Origin: an uncultured Mollicutes bacterium
GTDB lineage: Bacteria > Bacillota_I > Bacilli_A > Acholeplasmatales > Anaeroplasmataceae
Direction of reading: 5' to 3'
Length of the DNA: 33,446 nucleotides
Assembly: GCA_937905855.1 (NCBI GenBank)
Contig: CALCWU010000192.1
Location: forward strand, 1 to 33,446
Part shown: in pieces, positions 6,099 through 15,153 of the stretch
Position numbering within the stretch: position 1 is the first letter of the stretch
Layout: each line of letters begins with the position of its first letter
The notes under the pieces: generated by a model
Database searches by the model: none
What the model was told of the DNA's origin: nothing
What the model saw: only the letters and a program-made list of their open reading frames with translations
Translations under genes and position numbers: made by a program

Positions 6099-8917
6099 TG
6101 AAAACTAAAAAGATTTTTCTTGCAACCCTATCACTTGCAGGTGTAATTGCTTTAGCATCATGTGATGCAAAGCCAAAAAATACATCTATTCCCTATGGCT
6201 CATTAACAGATACCACTTATGCTAGCGCAATGGATGGTAAATATACAATTACTGAAAAGCAATTATATACTAAATTAAGAGCTAATGCCTATGATGATTT
6301 AACTAAAAAGATTTATTCTATTGTTTTTAAAGACAATATTAATAAAATAATTAGTGAATATAAAACAAATGCTGATACTAAAAAAAGTATTGATGATGCC
6401 GTAGCACTTGCTTGTTTCTCTACTTCAAGTGCTAAGACATTAAAGGATACTGAGGCTAAAACTATCAAAACAAACAAAGAAAAATATGTTGATACAATGG
6501 CTGCAATTGGTATTGTATTAGATGTTAATAATCTAACATATGACATTGTTGATGATGACAATGATGGTCGTTATGATAGAATAAGCTTCACCAACCTAAA
6601 TGATGCTTTAATTTCATATTATGCATATGATTTAGGATTAAAGGATGCTGCAAAGGATTATTATTCTTCTATTTCATCAGCTGAGCAAATCTATGATTAT
6701 AGTAAAGAAGAAATGGTTGATAATGGCGATTACATTGATGATGATTCTTTAAAATCACGTTATGAATCAACTTATAAAACATATAATACAACTAAAGCAA
6801 TTATCGTTAGATTTAATTCATTAAGAGACGCAGAAAATGCTATTAAAAATACTGAGGCTGCTGTTGGTGAATTAACTAATGCAAATGCGCTACAATTCTT
6901 TACAACTCTATATAATACATATTATTCATATAGAACTCCTCTTGTAATTGAAAATAACAAGCTTAACGATGTTACTTCACTATCTTATTTAACAGATAGA
7001 TATAATTCTGAATTAAACAATATTTCAACTAATTTTTCAACATTCTATAATGAAGCTTTAGTTGATGGTGGTTTTGATACTACTGATGTAAAAGATGGTT
7101 CATATACTGCTTTCCCAAGATCAATTGATGATAAATACTTTATGGTTTACAAGATTGATACTAAATACTTTGGTGATGAAAACACAGAATTAGAATATGC
7201 TGATTTAGAGAATAAACTTGGCAAAGAAAAAACTGATGAATTAAAGGAAACATTAAAAAATGATATTATTGATTCTAAGGCTTCATCATCAGTAGCTACT
7301 TCAACAATTTTTAAGAATTTATTAATTGATGGTGATAACGACCACAAGGTTGATGATGTATTGGATATAAAGATTTATGATCCATATTATGAATATCGTT
7401 TCTATAATTCATATGCAAACGATGATTACTATTCTTATATTTCTAAGAAAGATTATAATGCAAATTTACTTGCTAGTGTAACTTATAATGGAACTACTAC
7501 TGATATAAGCGTTGATGAATTCTACAATTCCCTTGCTAGTTATAAGGGTGCTCAAGTTGCAACAACATATCTATTAAATCAATATATGACTGATACATAT
7601 AAAGATACTTGGTTAGATTCTGATGATCTAGATAGTCTTAAAAAGACATTCAAGGATGGTGTAAAATCATTTAAGAAAGGTAATACTTCAATTCCAAAAT
7701 TCCTTGGTCTTGAAAACTATTATACAATTAATTATGGTTATGCAACTGAAGATGAAATTTATACTCAAAATCTATATGCATCTAAATTATTAGCTAAATA
7801 TTCATCTACATATTATCGTGATAATTATTTCATTAAGACTGATGATTCATACACTATTAATGAGGATGTTAAAATATTTAAGAATATGCTTGAATATACT
7901 GCTGAAGTATATAAGACATTATTCTCAATTGATGTTAACCACTTCTTAATTAGTGTAGATGATAATTGTGATGGAACAATTGATGATCCTGTAAAATTTA
8001 GAAACTCGTTAAGTGAAGAAAAACAACAATTATTTGATTCTGAGGTTCTAAAGCTTGCTAAAGCCTTAATGTATGAAACAAACTACATTAAAACTGATAA
8101 ACTATCTGCTTTAAAATATTTAGTTGAAGCATTTAATCAGGGTAAAGAATTAGTATCTCCAGAAGGAAAAGCATTAGGTGCTACTTGGGATGATTTCAAA
8201 TATACATTCAACTTCAAGCTTACTGTTGAGGATTTAGGTGAAGTCACTCAAACATCTGTTTCAAATTATGTAGAGCCATTCGCTAACTATATTAAAGAAA
8301 CATATAAAGAGGTAAAAAGTTCAGACTTAAACTTTGATGACGATAACTCATATTTCTTCTTAAATGGCTTAACTAAAGCTGATGGTTCAACTGATATTGA
8401 TTCATTAGCTATGAGTAACCTATGTCAAACTGTTTATGGATATCATGTTTTAATAGTAACTGATTTTGAAGAACCTAAAAATGCTTACTATCCTTCTTCT
8501 AACGATAGCTCTAAGGATTATGCCAATATCAAGGTTATCGTAGATGAAAAGGATGAAGATGACGATGATGATGATATATATTTTGTAACTGATGCATATA
8601 ATGAATCAACAACAAATATTTCAATCAACCAATTATATATTTATTTCTATGAATATTTAGTAAATGGTTCTGTAACATCAATGTCTTCTAATTTAAGAAA
8701 TGCTATCTCAGCTATGGCTTCAAGTGTTATTTCAAGATATACAAATTCAACATTCCAAACTTGGTTAGAATTAAATGAATTAGGAACAGTTACATTTACA
8801 AAAGCTGATAATTTATCATTTACATATGATGATTATATTAATTCATTAAAAACTACTATTGACGGTTATGATGAAGTTACAACATTTAAAGGCTGGTTTG
8901 ATAAAGAGTGGAAATAA
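6098..8917 (+). CDS. Giant PrsA/SurA-like foldase lipoprotein, second of a tandem pair
   Basis: This 939-residue lipoprotein has lipobox LASC with Cys22. It overlaps the previous stop by one base (TAATG) and has an AAGGGAG ribosome site, so the two are co-translated. The order of segments matches its neighbour: SurA-like YTITEKQLYTKL after the signal peptide, an IIVRFNSLRDAENAIK segment near 235, a second DISVDEFYNSL segment near 471, and a parvulin-like C-terminal part. That part runs from NHFLISVDD (about 615) to VYGYHVLIVTDFEE (779-792), very like the closing YGYHIIKxTD strand of PrsA. Three EF-hand-like loops are visible: DDDNDG..D (152-160), DGDND...D (411-419) and DDNCDG..D (621-629). 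An acidic run of D and E lies at 816-826. The strand closing in YGYH supports a real PPIase fold better than in the first copy. Its substrates are unknown. Confidence 0.72.
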   Translation: MKTKKIFLATLSLAGVIALASCDAKPKNTSIPYGSLTDTTYASAMDGKYTITEKQLYTKLRANAYDDLTKKIYSIVFKDNINKIISEYKTNADTKKSIDDAVALACFSTSSAKTLKDTEAKTIKTNKEKYVDTMAAIGIVLDVNNLTYDIVDDDNDGRYDRISFTNLNDALISYYAYDLGLKDAAKDYYSSISSAEQIYDYSKEEMVDNGDYIDDDSLKSRYESTYKTYNTTKAIIVRFNSLRDAENAIKNTEAAVGELTNANALQFFTTLYNTYYSYRTPLVIENNKLNDVTSLSYLTDRYNSELNNISTNFSTFYNEALVDGGFDTTDVKDGSYTAFPRSIDDKYFMVYKIDTKYFGDENTELEYADLENKLGKEKTDELKETLKNDIIDSKASSSVATSTIFKNLLIDGDNDHKVDDVLDIKIYDPYYEYRFYNSYANDDYYSYISKKDYNANLLASVTYNGTTTDISVDEFYNSLASYKGAQVATTYLLNQYMTDTYKDTWLDSDDLDSLKKTFKDGVKSFKKGNTSIPKFLGLENYYTINYGYATEDEIYTQNLYASKLLAKYSSTYYRDNYFIKTDDSYTINEDVKIFKNMLEYTAEVYKTLFSIDVNHFLISVDDNCDGTIDDPVKFRNSLSEEKQQLFDSEVLKLAKALMYETNYIKTDKLSALKYLVEAFNQGKELVSPEGKALGATWDDFKYTFNFKLTVEDLGEVTQTSVSNYVEPFANYIKETYKEVKSSDLNFDDDNSYFFLNGLTKADGSTDIDSLAMSNLCQTVYGYHVLIVTDFEEPKNAYYPSSNDSSKDYANIKVIVDEKDEDDDDDDIYFVTDAYNESTTNISINQLYIYFYEYLVNGSVTSMSSNLRNAISAMASSVISRYTNSTFQTWLELNELGTVTFTKADNLSFTYDDYINSLKTTIDGYDEVTTFKGWFDKEWK

Positions 8918-8932
8918 ATCCACTCTTTTTTC
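8903..8932 (+). terminator. Terminator of the lipoprotein operon, overlapping the stop codon
   Basis: AAAGAGTGGA (8903-8912) pairs perfectly with TCCACTCTTT (8919-8928) around a 6-base loop, and a T tract follows. The left arm encodes the last residues of the second lipoprotein and the TAA stop lies in the loop. Confidence 0.9.
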
Positions 8933-8961
8933 TTGCAGTTAAATAAAAAAAATGCTAAAAT
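8933..8961 (+). promoter_or_regulatory. Promoter of the M42 aminopeptidase gene
   Basis: TTGCAG (8933-8938) and TAAAAT (8956-8961) are spaced by 17 bases, directly after the preceding terminator. This places the earlier in-frame ATG at 8952 inside the promoter and supports the start at 8985. Confidence 0.7.
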
Positions 8962-8984
8962 CATTAAAAAAGGAGAAATATAAA

Positions 8985-10010
8985 ATGAAATATATTAATA
9001 AGATTATTCCTAAAATTTTTTTTACTGATTCACCTACAGGCTATTCAAAAAATATAGATGAATTATTAGTTAAACTACTAGGTGAAATCGGCTATAAGGA
9101 TAATGTTTCAATTACAAATAAAGGTAGTGTAGTAATTAAAATCAAAGGAAAATCAAGTGAAAAAACAATCGCCACTTCTGCTCATGCCGATACCCTAGGC
9201 TTAATGGTTCGCTCAATTAATGCTGATGGTACCTTAAATGTTACAAACGTTGGTGGTCCTCAAGCACCTACACTAGATGGAGAATATTGTAAAATAATTA
9301 CAAGAGATAATAAAATATATACTGGTACAATATTATCAACCTCACCATCTTCTCACGTTTATAAGGATGCCCAATCAAAGCCAAGAGATTTTGACAATTT
9401 AGTTGTTAGAATCGATGAAGTTATTCATTCAAAGAATGATGTAATTGCTTTAGGAATTAATAATGGTGATTATATATGTATAGACCCAAAAACAACTATA
9501 ACAAATAGTGGCTTCCTAAAATCAAGATTCATTGATGACAAAGGTTCCGTGTGCGCTATTCTAAATACCTTAAAGGAGCTTAAGGATAATAACGAAATAC
9601 CAAAATACGATACATTAGTTTACTTTGTAAATTATGAAGAGGTTGGCCATGGTGCAGCAACAGTTTCAAATAAAATTGATGAATTTGTAACTGTTGATAT
9701 GGGATGCATTGGTAAAGATCTTGCAGGAAATGAATATGCTGTAAGTATTGCCGCTAAGGATAGTGGTGGTCCATATGATTATGAATTAACAACTAGACTA
9801 ATCAATTTAGCTAAGGATGAAAATATTAACTTCGTCGTAGACATCTTCCCATTCTATGGCTCTGATATAGGCGCAGCTTATCGAGCAGGAGTTGATTGCA
9901 AAGGAGCTTTAATCGGTCCTGGTGTTCATGCATCACATGGTATGGAAAGAACACATTTAGATGCTATTATTGCTACATCTAAGCTATTATATAAATATTT
10001 AACAAAGTAA
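8985..10010 (+). CDS. M42-family metal-dependent aminopeptidase (glutamyl aminopeptidase/YsdC type)
   Basis: It is a cytoplasmic dimetal aminopeptidase of MEROPS family M42, which as large oligomers trims short peptides. The product is 341 residues, usual for the family. Expected metal and catalytic residues are present: H67 and D69 in HADTLG, D184 in FIDDKGS, the Glu pair E218-E219 in NYEEVGHG, D238 in VDMG, and H318 in ASHGMERTH. The start at 8985 has AGGAG about ten bases upstream and gives the family N-terminus, ending in the conserved SPTGYS. It stands alone between two terminators. Side-chain preference (glutamyl, leucyl or endoglucanase-like misannotations) cannot be read from sequence. 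Confidence 0.93.
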   Translation: MKYINKIIPKIFFTDSPTGYSKNIDELLVKLLGEIGYKDNVSITNKGSVVIKIKGKSSEKTIATSAHADTLGLMVRSINADGTLNVTNVGGPQAPTLDGEYCKIITRDNKIYTGTILSTSPSSHVYKDAQSKPRDFDNLVVRIDEVIHSKNDVIALGINNGDYICIDPKTTITNSGFLKSRFIDDKGSVCAILNTLKELKDNNEIPKYDTLVYFVNYEEVGHGAATVSNKIDEFVTVDMGCIGKDLAGNEYAVSIAAKDSGGPYDYELTTRLINLAKDENINFVVDIFPFYGSDIGAAYRAGVDCKGALIGPGVHASHGMERTHLDAIIATSKLLYKYLTK

Positions 10011-10013
10011 CAA

Positions 10014-10044
10014 AAAAATCGACCATATTGTTTGGTCGATTTTT
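10014..10044. terminator. Bidirectional terminator between convergent genes
   Basis: AAAAATCGACCA (10014-10025) pairs perfectly with TGGTCGATTTTT (10033-10044) over a 7-base loop. A- and T-runs on both sides let it serve both the aminopeptidase gene and the cca-pulA-yhaM operon. Confidence 0.9.
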
Positions 10045-10047
10045 AAA

Positions 10048-10929
10048 TTATTTAGTTTTATAAACCTTAACACGATCTAATACACCAATTTGATCAGTAT
10101 ATTCTCCAGGTTTAATTTTATCTAGCTCATCGCCTAAAACTCTAAATTTAGAATCAATAGTATCAATATACCATAAAACTAATGCTTCAGCAGTCATAGG
10201 TCTTTTTGCCGCACCAAATTGAGGCTGACCATGATGAGAAATAAGCATATGCTCTAATATTAAAGCCTCCTCAGTATCTTCATAATGAAGTACTCTAGCA
10301 GCTTCATTAACCTCCATACCACCAATTACTAAGTGTCCAATCAATTGCCCCTTCAACGAATAATCAGTGTTTTGTATACCATTAAATTCTGTAGTTTTTC
10401 CAATATCATGTAAAATTATTCCTGCATATAAATAATTCTTATTTAAATATGGATAATTTAACAAAAAGCTATCTGCCATTCTTAACATACCAATAGTATG
10501 GTAGCTTAAGCCACCAACATAGGCATGATGCATTTTTGCTGCTGCTGGATAAATAAAGAAATCTTTATGAAACTTATCTAATAGATATTTAGTTATATCA
10601 TAAATTATCTTTGAATCAATTTTATTTAGATATTTATTAATTTCTTTAACACTTTCATCATAGCTTAATGGTGATGAATTACCAAAGGAATGCAAAATTG
10701 AAACAATTTCAGCATCATCAAGATTTTTGATATCATCAATTGAACATAAAATATTTTTATTTCCATTCTTTTCAACATTAAACTTATAAATTGTACCTTG
10801 AGAAATATTTGCTTTATAAGCTAATGAAGCTTTAATATTATAAGTTTTCTTTAAGCTATCAGTAACTAAAATATTTAAAACATTATCAGATGTATTAATA
10901 CCATCAACTCTTCCGATGATTACTTCCAT
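10048..10929 (-). CDS. yhaM: 3'-5' exoribonuclease YhaM
   Basis: YhaM is a Firmicute-specific 3'-5' exoribonuclease that nibbles the ends of mRNA and can also attack DNA. The 293-residue product has an N-terminal OB-fold-like segment (about 1-70) and a C-terminal HD domain. HD-domain ligands are visible: HHAYVGGLSYH (134-144), the HD pair in LHDIGKT (174-175), H199 in IGHLVIGG, H227 and HHG (232-234) in EHMLISHHGQ, and D259. The stretch HHGQPQFGAAKRPMTAEA is diagnostic of YhaM. The OB part is somewhat shorter than in the 314-residue B. subtilis protein. It is the last gene of an operon, starting 2 bases after pulA. Confidence 0.95.
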   Translation of the reverse strand: MEVIIGRVDGINTSDNVLNILVTDSLKKTYNIKASLAYKANISQGTIYKFNVEKNGNKNILCSIDDIKNLDDAEIVSILHSFGNSSPLSYDESVKEINKYLNKIDSKIIYDITKYLLDKFHKDFFIYPAAAKMHHAYVGGLSYHTIGMLRMADSFLLNYPYLNKNYLYAGIILHDIGKTTEFNGIQNTDYSLKGQLIGHLVIGGMEVNEAARVLHYEDTEEALILEHMLISHHGQPQFGAAKRPMTAEALVLWYIDTIDSKFRVLGDELDKIKPGEYTDQIGVLDRVKVYKTK

Positions 10930-10931
10930 TT

Positions 10932-12977
10932 TTACACTTCCTTTTTATACACATAAACACCAGGTTTATTTAAATAAAATTCTTTGTATAATTCATTACA
11001 TTTATTTACGCCATTAAAAATAGTTATATAGTCACGGTCATTATTAAAATATTCCTCTTGATAAGAATTTTTAATGATAATTACCAAATCCTCAATTTTA
11101 ATCACACATGAATTTGGTGAATTAATGTCACTTAATAATTTAACTTTATTAATTATATCATAAACATTGTTTAAACGCAAATTCTTTAATTCCTTACGTA
11201 ATAATAATAAATCCTTAAGAGTATTTACTAAATCTATATTCTTATCACGTAGTTCATAATCAAAACGATTAATTATATCACCTTTATTATAAGAATTTTC
11301 AATACCATCCTTTGTTCTTAAAAATTCTTGACCACTATGAATAAAGGGAATCCCAAGTGATAAGCAAATAAGTCCTAAAACTAGTCTAGCCTTATCTTTA
11401 ATTTTTTCATCATCATAGTTTGTATTCTTTTTAATAAAGTCATAGAATGTATAATTATCATGACATTCAACATAATTAATTGATTGACTAGGTGAAAAAA
11501 ACTTAAAATTTGGAAGTGAACTTCCACAAAACAAATTAAATAATGTTGCTGCATTCATATTTTCACTTATCGCAAAACCAAGTGTATTTTCCCACTGATT
11601 TCCTCTAATAAAATCGCGAAAAGTATCATTAAAAAAAGCATATTCAGGTATTTTAGCATTATTATACATATGTGGACGCATTTCATTAGGAATCGTATTA
11701 TTCATATTCCATCCTTCACCATATAGCATAATATTATTATCAATGGCTCTTAGTGTTTGATTAATTAAATTCATAGTTGGAATATCTAATAACCCCATTA
11801 AATCAAAGCGGAAGCCATCAATTTTAAAAACAGAGGCATAATAAACTAGATTATCAACAATAAATTTTCTAGCCATTCTTTTTTCCGAAGCAAAATCGTT
11901 TTGACAACCAGTCACTTCTGTCATGTTTCCATCTAAGCCAACTCTAAAAAAATAACCGGGAACAAGAGAATCTAAAGGAAAAGCTCTGTAATCAAATACA
12001 TGATTAAACACAACATCCAAATTAATTCTCAAACCTCTTTTGTGAGCCTCATCGACAAGCTTTATAAATTCATTTATACGTGAATAAGGATCCTCAGGAT
12101 TAGTTGAAAACCAGCCACACAATGTAAAATATTGATGAGGATTATATCCCCAATTATATTTTTTATTTGACGTATCATCAATACCTTCAAAATCAAAAAC
12201 AGGCATAAGCTGAACATGAGAAAATCCTAAATAAGCTATGTATTCTAAGCCTGTTGGTAAGCCAATACTCGTTGGATGATTTTCACATAATCCTAAAAAT
12301 TTTCCCCTATATTTAGATTTAGCTGAGCTATTATAGGAAAAATCACGCACTGACACCTCATAAATAGAAGCATCACAATAGTTTCCACTAAACCAAGGCT
12401 TTTGATATTTAAATCTTTCATATTTTGTTTGATCAATTACATAATTATTATAGCCATTTGTATCACTAGCATAGCCATAAGGATCCAATACCTTTTTATA
12501 ATGACCATTAATATAAACAATATAATAATATTTATAGCCTTCAAAATCGCCTTTAAGATCTAACTCCCATAATCCCTTATCAACATAAGAAAGAGAATGA
12601 CGCTTATGATTTAAAACTAAAATGATTTCTTTAGCAACTGGTGACCAAATTCTAAATATCGTATTAAATCTACTATAGGTAATTCCTAATTTACCATTAT
12701 AATAGAATTCTTCATCAAATCTATTAGTTCTAATAATACTACCAGAATATAATTCAACATATTCATCGCCAACAATAATATAGCTTTTTCGCCAAAATTT
12801 CAAATTCATTTTATAGCTTAGACTATAAATTAAATATTCATTATATTCCTTGGTATTTAAAATTTGTAATTCTTCTGTTAGTTTATCACATTTAAGAGTA
12901 AACATATTAATAAGGTTTAATTTTGATTTTTCAACCATTAAAGTTATTAAATTGTAATCATCTAAATAAGCCTTCAT
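10932..12977 (-). CDS. pulA: Type I pullulanase / glycogen debranching enzyme (GH13_14)
   Basis: This enzyme hydrolyses alpha-1,6 branches of pullulan, glycogen or limit dextrins. The 681-residue protein lacks a signal peptide, so it probably acts on internal glycogen or imported dextrins. A CBM48-like beta domain (about 95-170, with LGITYSRFNTIFRIWSP) precedes the GH13 barrel. Type I pullulanase motif YNWGYNP is at 274-280. The four GH13 regions are intact: DVVFNH (321-326), GFRFDLMG with nucleophile D392, GEGW with acid/base E421, and ECHDNY with H506-D507. The start ATG 12977 has AGGAGG nine bases upstream and lies one base after the cca stop, so the two genes are coupled. The frame is open 10 codons further, without support. 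Confidence 0.94.
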   Translation of the reverse strand: MKAYLDDYNLITLMVEKSKLNLINMFTLKCDKLTEELQILNTKEYNEYLIYSLSYKMNLKFWRKSYIIVGDEYVELYSGSIIRTNRFDEEFYYNGKLGITYSRFNTIFRIWSPVAKEIILVLNHKRHSLSYVDKGLWELDLKGDFEGYKYYYIVYINGHYKKVLDPYGYASDTNGYNNYVIDQTKYERFKYQKPWFSGNYCDASIYEVSVRDFSYNSSAKSKYRGKFLGLCENHPTSIGLPTGLEYIAYLGFSHVQLMPVFDFEGIDDTSNKKYNWGYNPHQYFTLCGWFSTNPEDPYSRINEFIKLVDEAHKRGLRINLDVVFNHVFDYRAFPLDSLVPGYFFRVGLDGNMTEVTGCQNDFASEKRMARKFIVDNLVYYASVFKIDGFRFDLMGLLDIPTMNLINQTLRAIDNNIMLYGEGWNMNNTIPNEMRPHMYNNAKIPEYAFFNDTFRDFIRGNQWENTLGFAISENMNAATLFNLFCGSSLPNFKFFSPSQSINYVECHDNYTFYDFIKKNTNYDDEKIKDKARLVLGLICLSLGIPFIHSGQEFLRTKDGIENSYNKGDIINRFDYELRDKNIDLVNTLKDLLLLRKELKNLRLNNVYDIINKVKLLSDINSPNSCVIKIEDLVIIIKNSYQEEYFNNDRDYITIFNGVNKCNELYKEFYLNKPGVYVYKKEV

Positions 12978-12978
12978 C

Positions 12979-14124
12979 TCATTTACCCTCCTTAGCAATA
13001 AAATCATTTATTTCATCAATATTATTTTTCAATTTGCCATTGATAACATTTCTTAATATATTCTCATATAGCTTTTTTGTTTCCTCTATACTATTACAAT
13101 TGGCTTTTATTTGATTAAAGGAAATAACTAAATTATCTTTTAAACATATAGCTTTATCGTACATTTTAGTTAAAGCTACTTCATTATTCTTGAAAAGCTT
13201 GATATTACTACCTAATATATTAGCTTTAATTATTTCATCTTTAGCAAAGCCAACTAAACTATAAGGCTCAACATTACTACAAGCTAATATATCCATTAGC
13301 TTTATAATATTGCATATTTCTTTTCTTTGATTCTTACTAATTTTATAATAGCTAAGCTCATCACAATTATCCTTAAAGCATAAAGCTAAAAATAAACTTA
13401 TATCATTCAAATTAATATTAAAATTTAAATAGTAGTCAATGCCTCTTGCAAGACCTGGAATATAATTTGAAATTGTAGAATTCTTAATAGCCTTCAAGCC
13501 AAGTAAAGAATATTTTGCAGTAATAATTTTTTTTAATTCTTTATAAACGCAATCGCTATTTAAATATTTAACAAGCATTGCCTTTTCTTTAATTGCATTA
13601 AAGGTATTAATCTCAATATCAAAGCCTAATTTTGCCCTAAAATAGCACGCTCTAAGCATTCTAAGAGCATCCTCAGTAAATTTAACAGTAGGGTTTAAAA
13701 CAGCCCTTATAGTGCCATTTTTAAGGTCATTTAAGCCTGAAAATAAATCAATTATTTTATAATTTTCATCCATGGCTAAAGCATTAATCGTAAAATCTCT
13801 TCTTTTTAGATCATCGCTAAGAGAATTAGTAGTCATAACCTTAGGATGTCTAAAATCATCATAATTACTTTCAAGCCTATATGTAGTAACCTCGAAGCTA
13901 AAACCATAATTTTCAATGACTACACTTTGATATTTAATTCCTTTATCATAAACATTCAAAAAATTATTTTTTAGTATCTCACTTGTGGCACTAGTAGTTA
14001 TATCAATATCATTAGGAGCTAAATTTAGTAAATAATCACGAACAAAGCCACCAACAAAATAAGCATCATAGCCAATTTTTTTAATTTTTTTTATTAAATC
14101 AATGCCAGCCTCTACATAATTCAT
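12979..14124 (-). CDS. cca: CCA-adding tRNA nucleotidyltransferase
   Basis: It adds or repairs the 3' CCA of tRNAs using CTP and ATP. The 381-residue class II enzyme shows the motif GGFVRD (25-30) followed by the catalytic DID (39-41), the RRDFTINALAM nucleotide-recognition motif near 108, and RMLRACYFRAKLGF in the neck domain. Length agrees with the B. subtilis enzyme. It starts at ATG 14124 behind GAGGTG and is first in the cca-pulA-yhaM operon. It has no clear promoter of its own: only a hairpin terminator separates it from the upstream DegV-family gene. It may depend on read-through or on a promoter within that gene's tail. Confidence 0.96.
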   Translation of the reverse strand: MNYVEAGIDLIKKIKKIGYDAYFVGGFVRDYLLNLAPNDIDITTSATSEILKNNFLNVYDKGIKYQSVVIENYGFSFEVTTYRLESNYDDFRHPKVMTTNSLSDDLKRRDFTINALAMDENYKIIDLFSGLNDLKNGTIRAVLNPTVKFTEDALRMLRACYFRAKLGFDIEINTFNAIKEKAMLVKYLNSDCVYKELKKIITAKYSLLGLKAIKNSTISNYIPGLARGIDYYLNFNINLNDISLFLALCFKDNCDELSYYKISKNQRKEICNIIKLMDILACSNVEPYSLVGFAKDEIIKANILGSNIKLFKNNEVALTKMYDKAICLKDNLVISFNQIKANCNSIEETKKLYENILRNVINGKLKNNIDEINDFIAKEGK

Positions 14125-14137
14125 TTAGCACCTCGTC

Positions 14138-14167
14138 AAAAATAGTCCATAAATTACTTCATGGACC
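14138..14167 (-). terminator. Hairpin terminator after the DegV-family gene
   Basis: On the minus strand GGTCCAT (14167-14161) pairs with ATGGACT (14150-14144), including one G-T pair, and is followed by ATTTTT. It ends about 13 bases before the cca start, so it could partly attenuate read-through into cca. Confidence 0.65.
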
Positions 14168-14175
14168 AAATTTTA

Positions 14176-15033
14176 TTATTTGTTTCTTTTTAAAAATATT
14201 CCAACACCAAGAGCTCCTGGTCCAACATGACAACCAACAATTGGACTTCCTGGTACCTCTAATAAATTATCTACATTACAATTAAGCTTTATTTGTTCCT
14301 TTAAATAATTAAGATTTTCATCTGTAGTATAAACAAGATACATAAAATAATCTCTGCCAGCAATATATTCCTTAGCGGCAAGGCTTACAGCATCTAAAGC
14401 CTTTTTAGTAGTTCTGATTTTTTGGACTGAATGTATCTCTCCATTTTCTAAAACCTCTAATAATGGTTTGATTTTTAAAACAGTACCCAAAAATCCTGCT
14501 GCACCTGACAATCTACCATTTTTAACTAAATAGCTTAAATTATCTACAGCAAACATAATCATATTATTTTTATGTAAATAATCTAGTTCAGGAATAATCT
14601 CCGAAAACTCTTTACCTTCTTCAATTAGCTGTGCAGCTCGTAAGGCAAATACACCCTCATTGAAACAAACAGTTTTTGTATCATAAACAACTATCTTCAT
14701 CTTATCAGCTAAGATTTGAGCACACTGACAAATACCATTATAGCTACCACTTAGCTTAGATGAAATTGTTGTTACAAAAACCTCATCATAGCCCTCATCA
14801 TATAATCCTTCAAAAAAATCAAGTAATTCTCCAATAGGAACCTGCGTAGTCTTAGGAATCAATGTTGGATTATCTTTAAGTAAATTAAAAAATTTATCAG
14901 CTGGCATTTCTGAGCCATCAGCATAAAGCTTTCCATCTATATCAAGTTTAATTCGAATAGTTCGTATATCATAATTATTTTCATAATAATCAAGACAACT
15001 GGTTGACGTTGTTGCCACAATTTTCTTTCCCAT
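14176..15033 (-). CDS. DegV family fatty-acid-binding protein
   Basis: The 285-residue protein belongs to the DegV/FakB family, which binds fatty acids; in some Firmicutes it presents them to the kinase FakA. Family marks are the N-terminal TSTSCLD, the TTQVPIGEL segment, ISSKLSGSYNG that contacts the ligand carboxylate, the GRLSGAAGF turn, and the C-terminal HVGPGALGVGIF. A good GGAGG site precedes ATG 15033. No fakA is in the window, so coupling to a kinase is unproven. It is divergently transcribed from the YigZ-type gene. Confidence 0.92.
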   Translation of the reverse strand: MGKKIVATTSTSCLDYYENNYDIRTIRIKLDIDGKLYADGSEMPADKFFNLLKDNPTLIPKTTQVPIGELLDFFEGLYDEGYDEVFVTTISSKLSGSYNGICQCAQILADKMKIVVYDTKTVCFNEGVFALRAAQLIEEGKEFSEIIPELDYLHKNNMIMFAVDNLSYLVKNGRLSGAAGFLGTVLKIKPLLEVLENGEIHSVQKIRTTKKALDAVSLAAKEYIAGRDYFMYLVYTTDENLNYLKEQIKLNCNVDNLLEVPGSPIVGCHVGPGALGVGIFLKRNK

Positions 15034-15063
15034 GATAGAAAACCTCCATATGTAACACTATTT

Positions 15064-15092
15064 ATAATAGCATTTTTTTACATAAAATGCAA
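15064..15092 (-). promoter_or_regulatory. Promoter of the DegV-family gene
   Basis: On the minus strand TTGCAT (15092-15087) and TATTAT (15069-15064) have a 17-base spacer; the leader to ATG 15033 is about 25 bases. Confidence 0.7.
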
Positions 15093-15132
15093 GTTTTTTT
15101 AAGGTTTTTGCCTAAATTCTATCAAATTATGA

Positions 15133-15138
15133 TATAAT
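15133..15138 (+). promoter_or_regulatory. -10 box of the YigZ-type gene
   Basis: A perfect TATAAT lies only 15 bases before the ATG, so the transcript would have a leader of about ten bases carrying GGTGAT as ribosome site. No strong -35 box is visible at 16-18 bases; TTGCCT is 19 bases away. Confidence 0.5.
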
Positions 15139-15153
15139 TATTTTGGTGATACT

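Noticed and set aside
6313..7347. Minus-strand reading frames inside the second giant lipoprotein gene
   Set aside because: They are antisense shadows without ribosome sites. The Ser/Val-rich translations reflect Asp- and Asn-rich codons on the other strand.
8952..8984. Upstream start for the M42 aminopeptidase
   Set aside because: The ATG lies within the promoter spacer and -10 region, and the family N-terminus begins at 8985 behind a strong ribosome site.
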